Source: an uncultured Campylobacter sp. (GTDB lineage Bacteria; Campylobacterota; Campylobacteria; Campylobacterales; Campylobacteraceae). From it: DNA of 62,062 bases. The DNA lies in the NCBI RefSeq assembly GCF_938039205.1, contig NZ_CALHVM010000055.1, positions 1 to 62,062 of the forward strand. Direction: 5' to 3'. This document shows positions 7,099-16,151 of the stretch, in pieces. Below the pieces are notes generated by a model. It was not told where the DNA came from, did no database searches, and saw only the letters and a program-made list of their open reading frames with translations. The position numbers were made by a program, and so were the translations under genes. Within the stretch, counting starts at the first letter, position 1. Each line of letters opens with the position of its first letter.

Positions 7099-8154
7099 AT
7101 GTTTATAGATAGCGTAAATTTAACCCTAAGCTCGGGTCACGGCGGAGCCGGCTCGGTGAGCTTTCGCCGCGAAAAGCACGTGATTTTGGGCGGGCCGGAC
7201 GGCGGCGACGGCGGCGACGGCGGGGATGTATATTTCGTCGCTGACAACAACACCCACACGCTAGCGGCATATAAAGGCAAAAAAGTCATGCGCGCGCAAA
7301 ACGGCGAAGCGGGCACGGGGCGCAGGATGCACGGCAAAAGAGGCGAGCACCTCGAGCTCATCGTGCCTCCAGGCACTGCGGTGTTAGATGCTGAGACGGG
7401 CGAGCTACTCTGTGATTTAACGAGCGAGGGGCAGCGCGAGCTATTTTTAAAAGGCGGCAAGGGCGGGCTTGGCAACGTGCACTTTAAAAGCTCGATCAAC
7501 CAAGCTCCCGAATACGCGCAAAAAGGCCTTGAGGGCGAAATGCGCGAGGTGAGGCTGGAGCTTAAGCTCATCGCCGACGTGGGGCTCGTGGGCTTTCCAA
7601 ACGTCGGTAAAAGCACGCTGATCTCGACCGTCTCAAATGCTAAACCTCAGATCGCAAACTACGAGTTTACCACTCTCACGCCAAAGCTAGGCCTAGTCGA
7701 GGTTGACGAATACAGCGGCTTTGTCATGGCCGATATCCCGGGCATCATCGAGGGTGCAAGCGAAGGGCGCGGCCTTGGCGTGCAGTTTTTAAAGCATGTT
7801 GAGCGCACTAAAATTTTGCTTTTTATGCTTGATCTTGCGAACTACCGCAGCCTTGAGGAGCAGTTTGACGCGCTGAGGGCCGAGACGGCGAAATTTTCCG
7901 GAGAGCTTGCAAAAAGAGATTACGCGATCGCTCTAACCCGCGCGGACGCGGCCGAAAATTTGCAGGAAAAATTTGACGCGTTTTTGGCGCATTTGGGGCT
8001 TTCGGGCACGGCTGGAGAAATGAAATTTAAGCAAGATATTTATGAGCTTGACGCCACCAAGCCGTTTTTTGTGATGCCGATATCTTCGGCGACTGGGCAA
8101 AATATCGGCGAGCTTAAATTTAGCCTGCTCGAACTACTCAAAAAGGAGCTGTAG
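7099..8154 (+). CDS. obgE: GTPase ObgE/CgtA
   Basis: Essential ribosome-associated GTPase involved in 50S maturation and stress control. The Obg fold (about residues 1-158) is glycine-rich, with FIDSVNLTLSSGHGGAGSVSF and the repeat DGGDGGDGGD. The G domain starts near 159, with G1 GFPNVGKS, switch region TTLTPKLG and G3 DIPGIIEGASEG. The length of 351 is normal, without the variable C-terminal tail of some homologues. It follows rplU-rpmA, the usual neighbourhood. The large antisense frame over its 5' half is a GC-rich shadow. Confidence 0.97.
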   Translation: MFIDSVNLTLSSGHGGAGSVSFRREKHVILGGPDGGDGGDGGDVYFVADNNTHTLAAYKGKKVMRAQNGEAGTGRRMHGKRGEHLELIVPPGTAVLDAETGELLCDLTSEGQRELFLKGGKGGLGNVHFKSSINQAPEYAQKGLEGEMREVRLELKLIADVGLVGFPNVGKSTLISTVSNAKPQIANYEFTTLTPKLGLVEVDEYSGFVMADIPGIIEGASEGRGLGVQFLKHVERTKILLFMLDLANYRSLEEQFDALRAETAKFSGELAKRDYAIALTRADAAENLQEKFDAFLAHLGLSGTAGEMKFKQDIYELDATKPFFVMPISSATGQNIGELKFSLLELLKKEL

Positions 8155-8281
8155 ATTGCGCCAAAAGCCGCGCCGTAGAGGGCTTATGTGAATGCAGGCC
8201 TTAAGCGCGCCCGTGTATGCGGTTAAATTTTATTTTTATCGCTCGCAAACGCCGCAAAAAGATAAAATTTAAGGAGGCGAA

Positions 8282-8623
8282 ATGAATAAAATTTTTATTC
8301 TAGTATTTTTATGTTTCGGCGCATACGGTTGCGATCCCGCCGATCCGGTGCCAAATTTTATGGACTTTAACGACAAGGATAATGGCGGCGCGCTGGGCTT
8401 GTAGGAGTGGATGGCGAGCGAGGTGCCGTCTGGGCTGAGAGTAGAGTTAAATCTACGCTCAGGCTCGGAATTTAATAGGCTCGATGCTAATCGTGACGGC
8501 AAGATTAGCCTTGATGAGCTGGGGGCAAAACCGTCTGCAAAGATTTATTGGTCCGAAGATCCGTGCGCTTTTTGGCCTTGGTCGGACGGATCCGAGGATA
8601 AAAATCAATCCGCCGTTAAATAA
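8282..8623 (+). pseudogene. EF-hand lipoprotein gene interrupted by an in-frame amber codon
   Basis: From ATG 8282 (SD AAGGAGG) the frame encodes a lipoprotein signal MNKIFILVFLCFGAYGC with the lipid-modified Cys at residue 17. TAG follows at codon 41 (8402-8404), and the same frame stays open to the TAA at 8621-8623. The stop falls at position 11 of a canonical calcium loop (D31, D33, G35, G36, L38, then E42 after the stop). A second perfect loop, DANRDGKISLDE, follows. The intact product would be about 113 residues with two EF-hands, periplasmic and membrane-anchored. A single base change (for example CAG or AAG to TAG) explains it. Read-through, suppression or a restart at ATG 8411 without a signal peptide are alternatives. 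Confidence 0.8.
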
Positions 8624-8634
8624 GGCGCACGAGC

Positions 8635-8778
8635 GTGAACCCGTGTTTGCACTGCGGTATGCGTAAAATTTATTGCGAGCACGATTGCGCCCGTATGATC
8701 GCTCGCGCCCTGATTTGGCTAAATTTAAAGGAAAAGAATGAATATAGTTTTTATGGGTACTCCCGAGTATGCGGCTAA
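8635..8778 (+). CDS. Possible Cys-rich miniprotein overlapping fmt
   Basis: A 47-codon frame from GTG 8635, with AAGG about 9 nt upstream, whose 3' end overlaps the first 41 nt of fmt. Its N-terminal part carries C4-x2-C7-x6-C14-x3-C18 plus His6 and His16, a zinc-knuckle-like spacing. The overlap with fmt could allow translational coupling. Evidence is only motif and position; it may be a chance frame in a leader. Confidence 0.25.
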   Translation: MNPCLHCGMRKIYCEHDCARMIARALIWLNLKEKNEYSFYGYSRVCG

Positions 8779-9658
8779 AATTTTACGCGCTCTTGCCGAG
8801 GCGAAATTTAAGATCGTTGCCGTATTTACGCAACCTGATAAGCCTGTGGGCAGGAAGCAAATTTTAACTCCGAGCGAGGTGAAAATTTACGCGCAGAAGC
8901 ACCTGCCCGCCGTACCGATCTTTCAGCCTGCGACACTCAAAGATGAGGCGGTCGCGGCACAGATAAAAGAGCTAAAGCCTGATTTTATAGTGGTCGCGGC
9001 ATACGGTAAAATTTTGCCGCAAAGCGTGCTTGATATCGTGCTTTGCATAAACCTGCACGCTTCGATCCTGCCTAAATACCGCGGCGCAAGCCCGATCCAA
9101 AGCGCAATACTAGCTGGCGAAAAGCGGACGGGCGTGACGGCGATGCTGATGGATGCGGGGCTTGACACGGGCGATATGCTTGATTTTGCCTACACGCCTT
9201 GCGAAGACAAGACGGCGGCGCAGCTCTTTGACGAGCTCGGGGATCTGGCGGGTGAGCTTATCGTGCGAGTGTTGCGAAATTTTGCAAATTTGACGCCGAT
9301 TAAGCAAGATGACGCGCAGGCTACGCACTGCAAAAAAATAAGCAAATCTGACGGACTTTTTGGCTTTGAGCAGAGCGCAGAGCAAATTTGTAATAAATTT
9401 CGTGCGCTAACGCCCTGGCCCGGGATCTATCTAGCTAGCGGGTTAAAAATTTTAGAACTAGAGCTTTTGCGCGAATCCCGCGGGCGTAAATTTGAACGTA
9501 CGGGCGAAATTTTAAGCGTCGACAAGCTCAGCTTTTGCGTTTCTTGCGGCGAGGGCGCTATCAAAATTTTAAAGGTGCAAGAGCCCGGCAAAAAGCCGGT
9601 GGACGCTAGCGCGTATCTAAACGGCAAGCGCCTTGGTATCGGCGATATAGCTTTGTAA
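8738..9658 (+). CDS. fmt: Methionyl-tRNA formyltransferase
   Basis: Transfers the formyl group from 10-formyltetrahydrofolate to initiator Met-tRNA. It starts MNIVFMGTPEYAAKIL (Rossmann-like N-terminal domain). The catalytic stretch CINLHASILPKYRGASPIQ is near residues 105-123, and LMDAGLDTGDML and THCKKISKSDG follow. The C-terminal OB-like domain starts near 205. The length of 306 is normal. SD AAAGGA. It is followed by birA after 69 nt in the same direction. Confidence 0.97.
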   Translation: MNIVFMGTPEYAAKILRALAEAKFKIVAVFTQPDKPVGRKQILTPSEVKIYAQKHLPAVPIFQPATLKDEAVAAQIKELKPDFIVVAAYGKILPQSVLDIVLCINLHASILPKYRGASPIQSAILAGEKRTGVTAMLMDAGLDTGDMLDFAYTPCEDKTAAQLFDELGDLAGELIVRVLRNFANLTPIKQDDAQATHCKKISKSDGLFGFEQSAEQICNKFRALTPWPGIYLASGLKILELELLRESRGRKFERTGEILSVDKLSFCVSCGEGAIKILKVQEPGKKPVDASAYLNGKRLGIGDIAL

Positions 9659-9727
9659 TATGAGCAGAGCAACGGTAGCAAGCGCGCCAAAACATCAAAT
9701 TTAGCGTAAATTTAAAAGGAATAAAAT

Positions 9728-10363
9728 TTGAGAATAGAGTTCGCAGATAGCGTCCCATCTACGCAAAAAGTTTTGGTCGAAGGGCTGCGAAACGGCGAAA
9801 TACAGCCGCCTTTTGCGCTCGTGGCAAAAGAGCAGACGCAGGGTATCGGCAGCAGAAATAACACGTGGAGCGGGCTAGAGGGCAATCTGTTTTTTTCATT
9901 TTGCATGAGCGAGACGGCGCTACCTAGCGATCTAAGGGGCGAGTCGGCGTCTATTTACTTTTCGATGATAATGCGCGAAGTGCTCGCGGCTCGCGGCTCG
10001 AAAATCTGGCTAAAATGGCCGAATGACTTTTATGTCGGCGACAAAAAAATCGGCGGAACCTTGACGACGAGAGTCGGTGAAATTTACGTTTGCGGCATGG
10101 GCATAAATCTAAAAAACGCACCCGAAAATGCCGGAATTTTAGATATAGACGTGAGTCCTAGCGTTGCGGTCGGGGAGTTTTGTAAGAGATTACAAACCGC
10201 TCCGTCATGGGCGGAAATTTTTAAAAAATTTGAGAACGAATTTGAAAAATCGAGAGAATTTGTCACGCACTTTGAGGGCGAAGAAGTGGCGCTCAAAGAC
10301 ACAAAACTCCTATCTGACGGCTCTTTGGATATAAATGGTCGAAGGGTTTTTTCACTCAGATAA
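9728..10363 (+). CDS. birA: Biotin--[acetyl-CoA-carboxylase] ligase
   Basis: Activates biotin as biotinyl-AMP and attaches it to the biotin carboxyl carrier protein. Motifs are the biotinyl-AMP loop QGIGSRNNTWSG (about residues 40-51), the core KWPNDFYVGDKKIGG (about 97-111) and GMGINLKN. At 211 residues it is the short class that lacks the N-terminal DNA-binding domain, so it is an enzyme and not a repressor; the C-terminal domain is also short. The start is TTG 9728, with AAAGGA 7 nt upstream. It precedes parA, as in C. jejuni. Confidence 0.93.
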   Translation: MRIEFADSVPSTQKVLVEGLRNGEIQPPFALVAKEQTQGIGSRNNTWSGLEGNLFFSFCMSETALPSDLRGESASIYFSMIMREVLAARGSKIWLKWPNDFYVGDKKIGGTLTTRVGEIYVCGMGINLKNAPENAGILDIDVSPSVAVGEFCKRLQTAPSWAEIFKKFENEFEKSREFVTHFEGEEVALKDTKLLSDGSLDINGRRVFSLR

Positions 10364-10481
10364 ATTTGCTTAAATTTGACGTAAAATTTAATATTTTTAC
10401 AAAATATCGGTGGGTACGCGCCGCGAAATTCTTTCAGAAATTTTAAAGCCGAAACTAAACTTGGACAAAGTAAGTTTTTTG

Positions 10482-10487
10482 TAAAAT
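10482..10487 (+). promoter_or_regulatory. -10 box of parA-parB
   Basis: TAAAAT preceded by a T-run and G, 37 nt upstream of parA. Moderate match. Confidence 0.4.
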
Positions 10488-10523
10488 CAATCAATTAAAA
10501 AACAAAAAAATTGGAAAATTCTC

Positions 10524-11306
10524 ATGTGTGAAATTATAACTATCGCAAACCAGAAAGGTGGCGTCGGAAAGACGACTACGGCGGTAAATTTGGCTGCATC
10601 GCTGGCGGTAGCCGAAAAAAAAGTCTTACTCATCGACATCGATCCACAAGCAAATGCGACGACTGGAATGGGTTTTAGTAGAAACGACTACGAATATAAT
10701 ATATATCACGTACTCACTGGCCGTAAAAAACTCTCGCAAATCGTGCTAAAAACCGAGATACCGACACTTTTTCTAGCGCCTTCAAACATCGGTCTCGTGG
10801 GTATAGAGCAAGAACTAAGCGAACAAAACAAAGACTATCAAAAGATACTAAAAAGTAAGATCGAAGAGGTCGAGGGGCAGTATGATTTTATCATCATCGA
10901 TAGCCCTCCGGCGCTAGGCAGTATCACCGTAAACGCACTAAGTGCTAGCGATAGCGTGATAATTCCGATACAGTGCGAATTTTACGCATTAGAGGGACTT
11001 GCGCAAATTTTAAATACGGTAAAAATCATCAAAAAAACCATAAATCCGAAGCTAAATATCAAAGGATTTTTGCCGACTATGTACAGTTCGCAAAATAACC
11101 TCGCCAAGGAAACGGTGGCAAATTTAAAGCAGCATTTTGAAAATAAACTGTTTAAAAACAAGGATATGGGCGACGAATTCGTAATAGTACCGCGAAACGT
11201 AAAGCTTGCCGAAAGCCCGAGCTTTGGTAAGCCAGTGATTTTATATGACATAAAATCACCCGGCTCGGTAGCGTATCAAAATTTGGCATGCTGTATTTTA
11301 GGATAA
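10524..11306 (+). CDS. parA: Chromosome partitioning ATPase ParA (Soj)
   Basis: Walker-type ATPase that binds DNA and moves ParB-parS complexes apart. The deviant Walker A motif KGGVGKTTTAVNLA (about residues 11-24), Walker A-prime LLIDIDPQANATTG and Walker B IIIDSPPALG are all present. It has 260 residues and is chromosomal Soj-like, without an N-terminal HTH. It sits 3 nt upstream of parB, so the two are cotranscribed and probably coupled. Confidence 0.96.
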   Translation: MCEIITIANQKGGVGKTTTAVNLAASLAVAEKKVLLIDIDPQANATTGMGFSRNDYEYNIYHVLTGRKKLSQIVLKTEIPTLFLAPSNIGLVGIEQELSEQNKDYQKILKSKIEEVEGQYDFIIIDSPPALGSITVNALSASDSVIIPIQCEFYALEGLAQILNTVKIIKKTINPKLNIKGFLPTMYSSQNNLAKETVANLKQHFENKLFKNKDMGDEFVIVPRNVKLAESPSFGKPVILYDIKSPGSVAYQNLACCILG

Positions 11307-11309
11307 CGA

Positions 11310-12164
11310 ATGGCTAAAAAAGGCGGACTAGGGCGCGGACTAGAAGCGATTTTGGGTGATGTAGAGCTTGCGTACAAAGCTGAGCTAAACGAGGGCAACA
11401 GCGATATAGTAAAGGATATTGATCTAGACCTGATTGTCGAAAACCCGTATCAGCCGCGTAAAAATTTCGATGAAACTGCGCTAAGAGAGCTTAGCGAAAG
11501 TATCAAAAGACACGGACTCATCCAACCGATCATCGTTATAGAAAAAGATGGCGGATATATGCTGATTGCGGGCGAGAGGAGATTTCGCGCGACTAAGCTA
11601 CTAGGCGAAAGCAAGATAAAAGCCATAGTCGCCGACATCGAAAGCCAAAGCCTTCGCGAACTAGCACTCATAGAAAATATCCAAAGAGAAGACTTAAATC
11701 CGATCGAGCTTGCGAATTCCTACAAAGAGCTTATAGACGAATACAAAATTACGCAGGACGGGCTTGCAAACATCATCCACAAAAGCAGAGTTCAGATAAC
11801 AAATACCATGCGGCTTTTGAGCCTTAGCGCCGTGACGCAGGAGTATATAAAAGAGGGCAAACTAACGCAAGGACACGCCAAAGTCATCGTAGGTCTTGAG
11901 CCAAACGACGAAAAAACGGCGGTTGATACTATCATCGGGCAGCGTCTTAGCGTGCGCGAGACGGAAAATTTAGTCAAAAATCTAAAAAATAAGCTGCCGC
12001 CTAAAGCCGCACTTAAGCTAGATGAGAGATACCTTGAAAGACTAACAAATTTAAAAGAGATTTTTTCTAAATTTGACGTGCCGGTTAAGATAAAAGGCAA
12101 AAAAATCACTATCGAATTTGATGACATAGCAGATATCGATAGGCTAATAAACAAGATAAAATAA
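11310..12164 (+). CDS. parB: Chromosome partitioning protein ParB
   Basis: CTP-dependent DNA clamp that loads at parS sites. It starts MAKKGGLGRGLEAILGD, the N-terminal ParA-contact region typical of Spo0J/ParB. The CTP-binding motifs ENPYQPRKNF (near 45) and AGERRFRATK (near 87-96) follow, then the central HTH (near 130-180) and a C-terminal dimerisation domain. It has 284 residues. No convincing parS site is visible in this window. It ends the parA-parB unit, about 96 nt before the ATP synthase genes. Confidence 0.96.
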   Translation: MAKKGGLGRGLEAILGDVELAYKAELNEGNSDIVKDIDLDLIVENPYQPRKNFDETALRELSESIKRHGLIQPIIVIEKDGGYMLIAGERRFRATKLLGESKIKAIVADIESQSLRELALIENIQREDLNPIELANSYKELIDEYKITQDGLANIIHKSRVQITNTMRLLSLSAVTQEYIKEGKLTQGHAKVIVGLEPNDEKTAVDTIIGQRLSVRETENLVKNLKNKLPPKAALKLDERYLERLTNLKEIFSKFDVPVKIKGKKITIEFDDIADIDRLINKIK

Positions 12165-12206
12165 AAATATTTCTTTAAATTTAGCTTGTTTTATCTTTTT
12201 TTTTTG

Positions 12207-12212
12207 TAAAAT
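12207..12212 (+). promoter_or_regulatory. -10 box of the ATP synthase operon
   Basis: TAAAAT after a run of ten T and G, 51 nt upstream of atpF-prime. The long T-run is typical of the AT-periodic upstream part of Campylobacter promoters; it could also end parB transcripts. Confidence 0.45.
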
Positions 12213-12262
12213 AAGCACGATTTTATTATGCTTAAGAAAATATTAAACTTTAAGGAGATTTG

Positions 12263-12685
12263 ATGTTGGAAATTAATTTGCCGTTAGTCGTCCTGACGGC
12301 AGTTATTTTTCTAGGGCTTATCGCCGTTTTAAATTCCATCCTTTACAAGCCTCTACTTAATTTTATAGACGCTAGAAACGATGCGATAAAAAACGACGAA
12401 GAGAGCGCTAGCAAAAATACGAGCGATCTTGGCGTGTATGAAGCGCAGATAGAACAGCTCATAGCTGCCGCAAGAAACGAAGCTGGCAAGATCAAGCAGG
12501 AGGCTATCAATGCCGCAAAAGATGCGGCCGCTAAGATAGTTAGCGAAAAGCGCGGAGTTTTGGAGGCTGATTACGATGCTTTTATCCAAAATTTAAACTC
12601 TCAAAAGAGCGATTTTAGAGCTGATTTGCAGCAAAAATTGCCTGAACTTCAAGCTGCTTTAAAAGCAAAACTCGCAAGGATTTAA
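12263..12685 (+). CDS. atpF': F0F1 ATP synthase subunit b-prime
   Basis: Part of the peripheral stator that links F0 to F1. One N-terminal membrane helix (about residues 5-27) is followed by a long charged coiled coil to the end (140 residues). Campylobacterota carry two different b-type subunits, and this is the first. The frame allows a TTG one codon earlier; ATG 12263, with AAGGAG at proper spacing, is preferred. It starts the atpF'-F-H-A-G-D-C operon. The a and c subunit genes are not here, as is usual for this group. Confidence 0.92.
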   Translation: MLEINLPLVVLTAVIFLGLIAVLNSILYKPLLNFIDARNDAIKNDEESASKNTSDLGVYEAQIEQLIAAARNEAGKIKQEAINAAKDAAAKIVSEKRGVLEADYDAFIQNLNSQKSDFRADLQQKLPELQAALKAKLARI

Positions 12686-12686
12686 T

Positions 12687-13184
12687 ATGAAAAGCAAAAT
12701 TTTACTTTTATTATGTCCTTTTGTTTTAATGGCGGACGGCGGATACGACATTGTGCCTAGGATGATAAACTTTATCGTTTTTGCCGCGATTTTGTATTAT
12801 TTTATAGCGAACCCTATCAAAAATGCCTACAAAGGAAGAATCGCCGGTATCGCGGCGAGACTTGATAATATCGAGCAAAAGCTAAAGGACTCAAAAGCCA
12901 AAAAAGACGACGCTCTAAGGCGCGTAGAAGAGGCTAAAGCAAATGCGGCTAGCCTAGTAGAAACGGCTAGAAAAGAGGCTGTTTTGATTTCTGAGCGTAT
13001 CAAAGAAGAAACCAGACAAGAGGTCGCAAATTTAGAAAAAAGCTTCCAAGACCAAAAAGAATTTGAAAAAAGACGCATGGTTAAGTCCGTTGTGGGCGAA
13101 ATTTTAAATGAAATTTTTTCAAGCGACAGTGTGAAAATGGATCAAAGCGAGCTTATAAATATCATGCTTAAGAGGGTCGGCTAA
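12687..13184 (+). CDS. atpF: F0F1 ATP synthase subunit b
   Basis: The second b-type stator subunit, 165 residues. It begins with a hydrophobic signal-like segment (MKSKILLLLCPFVLMADGG), a feature of this family in Campylobacter. A membrane helix (about 27-45, IVFAAILYYFIANPI) and a long Lys/Glu/Ala coiled coil follow. It lies 1 nt after atpF' and overlaps atpH by 1 nt, consistent with coupled translation. Confidence 0.93.
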   Translation: MKSKILLLLCPFVLMADGGYDIVPRMINFIVFAAILYYFIANPIKNAYKGRIAGIAARLDNIEQKLKDSKAKKDDALRRVEEAKANAASLVETARKEAVLISERIKEETRQEVANLEKSFQDQKEFEKRRMVKSVVGEILNEIFSSDSVKMDQSELINIMLKRVG

Positions 13185-13714
13185 TGAAAGAACTTATAGC
13201 AAAAAAATACGTAAAAGCCCTAGTTGGTGACCTTAGCAAAGATGAGTTTAATAGCTTTACCGCCAAGCTACAAGAGATCGCAAATGCATTTGCAAATGAA
13301 AAATTTCAAAATATCATCGTTTCGCCGAATTTAAAAAATAGCCAAAAAGCGGATTTTGTTCTATCTTTAGTCGGTGAGGCGGATCAGAAATTTGTAAATT
13401 TCATAAAGCTACTCGGCGAAAATAAAAGGCTTGATATTTTGCCTAATATCGTTTCGGAGCTTTTGGCGCAAAAGTCAAAAATGGATAATGTTTTTTACGG
13501 TAAAATTTACGGTGGCTCGCAGATTAGTCAGGCTCAAATTTCAGAGCTCGAAAGCAGCTTTTCTAAGAGATTTAACGCAAAAATTATTTTAGAGGCGGTA
13601 AAAAGCGACTACAACGGTATCAAGATTGAACTAGACGATTTGGGCGTGGAGGCTAGCTTTTCGGTAGATAGGCTAAAAGCCCAAATGAGCGAATACATAT
13701 TAAAAGCAATATAA
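13184..13714 (+). CDS. atpH: F0F1 ATP synthase subunit delta
   Basis: Soluble connector between the b stator and the top of the alpha3-beta3 head. It has 176 residues and an N-terminal six-helix domain starting IAKKYVKALVGDL. The C-terminal region ends with the conserved pattern IKIELDDLGVEASFSVDRLKAQM. The start ATG overlaps the atpF stop (TAATG). Confidence 0.93.
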   Translation: MKELIAKKYVKALVGDLSKDEFNSFTAKLQEIANAFANEKFQNIIVSPNLKNSQKADFVLSLVGEADQKFVNFIKLLGENKRLDILPNIVSELLAQKSKMDNVFYGKIYGGSQISQAQISELESSFSKRFNAKIILEAVKSDYNGIKIELDDLGVEASFSVDRLKAQMSEYILKAI

Positions 13715-13726
13715 AGGAGAAAAAGC

Positions 13727-15244
13727 GTGAGTGCAAAAATAAAAGCAGATGAAATCAGCGCCATCATCAAGGAAAGGATTGAAAATTTCAGCCTTAACGT
13801 TGATGTGAACGAGACGGGCAAAGTTATATCCGTAGCCGACGGCGTTGCTAACGTTTACGGCCTAAAAAACGTTATGGCCGGCGAGATGGTCGAGTTTGAG
13901 AACGGCGAAAAAGGCATGGCTCTAAACCTTGAGGAGAGCAGCGTCGGTATCGTTATTTTGGGCAAAACGGACGGCATCAAAGAGGGTTCGAGTGTAAAAC
14001 GCCTAGCTAAGCTTTTGCGCGTTCCTGTGGGCGATGCTTTGATAGGCCGCGTCGTAAACTCGCTCGGCGAGCCGATAGATGCTAAAGGCCCGATCGAAGC
14101 TAGCGAGACTAGATTCGTCGAGGAAAAAGCAAAAGGCATCATGGCTAGAAAGAGCGTTCACGAGCCGCTTCAAACTGGTATCAAAGCTATCGACGCGCTA
14201 GTGCCGATCGGCCGCGGACAACGCGAGCTCATCATCGGCGACCGCCAAACAGGCAAAACTACCGTCGCGATAGATACCATCATCAACCAAAAAGGTCAAG
14301 ACGTTATTTGTATCTATGTCGCGATCGGACAAAAACAATCAACAGTCGCGCAAGTTGTTAAAAAACTCGAAGAGTACGGTGCTATGGAGTATACCATCGT
14401 CGTAAATGCAGGCGCATCAGATGCTGCCGCGCTTCAATACCTAGCTCCATATGCGGGCGTAACTATGGGTGAATATTTTAGAGACAACTCTCGCCACGCC
14501 CTAATCATCTATGACGATCTTTCAAAACACGCCGTCGCATACCGCGAAATGAGCTTGATTCTTCGCAGACCGCCGGGCCGCGAAGCTTATCCTGGCGACG
14601 TTTTCTATCTACACTCTCGCTTGTTAGAGCGCGCATCTAAGCTAAATGATAAGCTAGGCGCAGGTTCTCTAACGGCTCTTCCTATTATCGAGACTCAAGC
14701 AGGCGACGTTTCTGCGTATATTCCGACAAACGTTATTTCTATCACCGACGGTCAAATTTTCCTTGAGTCTGACTTATTTAACTCAGGTATCCGCCCTGCG
14801 ATCAATGTCGGTCTTTCGGTTTCTCGCGTCGGCGGTGCGGCTCAGATAAAGGCAACCAAACAAGTTTCTGGAACATTAAGACTTGACCTTGCGCAATACC
14901 GCGAGCTTCAAGCGTTTGCGCAGTTTGCGAGCGACCTTGACGAGAGTTCGAGAAAACAGCTCGAGCGCGGTCAGAGGATGGTCGAGGTATTAAAACAGCC
15001 TCCTTATAGCCCACTAGCCGTTGAAAAGCAAGTCGTTATCATCTTTGCCGGTACGAAAGGCTACCTAGATGACATCCCGACTGTAGCGGTTACAAAATTT
15101 GAAGCCGAGCTTTATCCTTATATAGAGGCGAAATATCCTGAGATTTTCGAGCAAATTCGAACTAAAAAAGCACTTGACAAAGAAATCGAGGAGCTTTTGC
15201 ATAAGGCGCTAAAAGACTTTAAAGCGACGTTTGCCGCTAACTAA
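13727..15244 (+). CDS. atpA: F0F1 ATP synthase subunit alpha
   Basis: Non-catalytic nucleotide-binding subunit of F1. It has 505 residues, Walker A GDRQTGKT (about residues 169-176), the signature RPPGREAYPGDVFYLHSRLL and the arginine-finger region PAINVGLSVSRVGGAAQ. It starts at GTG 13727 with SD AAAGGAG. Full length with no anomalies. Confidence 0.98.
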   Translation: MSAKIKADEISAIIKERIENFSLNVDVNETGKVISVADGVANVYGLKNVMAGEMVEFENGEKGMALNLEESSVGIVILGKTDGIKEGSSVKRLAKLLRVPVGDALIGRVVNSLGEPIDAKGPIEASETRFVEEKAKGIMARKSVHEPLQTGIKAIDALVPIGRGQRELIIGDRQTGKTTVAIDTIINQKGQDVICIYVAIGQKQSTVAQVVKKLEEYGAMEYTIVVNAGASDAAALQYLAPYAGVTMGEYFRDNSRHALIIYDDLSKHAVAYREMSLILRRPPGREAYPGDVFYLHSRLLERASKLNDKLGAGSLTALPIIETQAGDVSAYIPTNVISITDGQIFLESDLFNSGIRPAINVGLSVSRVGGAAQIKATKQVSGTLRLDLAQYRELQAFAQFASDLDESSRKQLERGQRMVEVLKQPPYSPLAVEKQVVIIFAGTKGYLDDIPTVAVTKFEAELYPYIEAKYPEIFEQIRTKKALDKEIEELLHKALKDFKATFAAN

Positions 15245-15253
15245 GGCTAGAAT

Positions 15254-16138
15254 ATGTCAAATTTAAAAGATATAAAACGAAAGATCAAGAGCGTCCAAAA
15301 CACCCAAAAGACGACGCGCGCGATGAAGCTGGTGTCTACAGCCAAACTTCGCAAGGCTGAAGAGGCCGCTCGTCACTCTAGGGTTTATGCGCTCAAGATC
15401 AACGAAGTTTTATCTGAAATCGCCTATAAAATCAACCAATATCGCTCTGTAAATGCCGAGAGTAAATTTTTCGACGTTAAGGAGAATATCGAAAAGGTTG
15501 ATATTATATTTGTTACCGCGGACAAGGGTCTTTGCGGCGGTTTTAATATTCAGACCATTAAAACCGTTAAAAATATGATTAACGAATTTAAGGCGAAAAA
15601 AGTAAAGATAAGACTCCGCGCGGTAGGTAAAAAAGGTATAGAATTTTTTAGCTTCCAGGGTATAAATTTGCTTGAAAAATACGTCGGCGTTAGCTCATCT
15701 CCGACTTATGAGAAAGCTCAAAATATTATAAAAGACGCGATAGACGACTTTATAAATGGTGCGACAGATAAGGTTATTTTGGTGCATAACGGCTACAATA
15801 ACATGATCTCTCAGCAAATTCGCATAAACGATATCGTGCCGGTCGAGCCGCCGAAACTCGTTGAGGTTGAGACAAATTCTTTGATGGAATTTGAACCGAG
15901 CGATGACGGCAAAATTTTAAACGAACTACTTACGAAGTATTTCGAGTATAGTATGTATTATGCTTTAGTAGATAGCCTTGCGGCTGAGCATAGCGCTAGA
16001 ATGCAGGCGATGGATAATGCGACTAATAACGCCAAAGAGCGCGTCGCACAGCTAAAACTATCGTATAATAAGGCTCGCCAAGAGTCTATCACCACTGAGC
16101 TTATCGAGATCATCAGTGGCGTCGAATCAATGAAATAA
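15254..16138 (+). CDS. atpG: F0F1 ATP synthase subunit gamma
   Basis: Central rotor shaft of F1. It has 294 residues and N- and C-terminal coiled-coil helices: start MSNLKDIKRKIKSVQNTQKTT; end with RMQAMDNATNNAKE and NKARQESITTELIEIISG. The middle Rossmann-like domain has TADKGLCGGFN. It lies between atpA and atpD as usual. Confidence 0.97.
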   Translation: MSNLKDIKRKIKSVQNTQKTTRAMKLVSTAKLRKAEEAARHSRVYALKINEVLSEIAYKINQYRSVNAESKFFDVKENIEKVDIIFVTADKGLCGGFNIQTIKTVKNMINEFKAKKVKIRLRAVGKKGIEFFSFQGINLLEKYVGVSSSPTYEKAQNIIKDAIDDFINGATDKVILVHNGYNNMISQQIRINDIVPVEPPKLVEVETNSLMEFEPSDDGKILNELLTKYFEYSMYYALVDSLAAEHSARMQAMDNATNNAKERVAQLKLSYNKARQESITTELIEIISGVESMK

Positions 16139-16151
16139 TTAAGGAGTATGG

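Noticed and set aside
7137..7616. 159-codon antisense frame inside obgE
   Set aside because: Pro/Ser-rich shadow of the glycine-rich Obg fold; no start signals.
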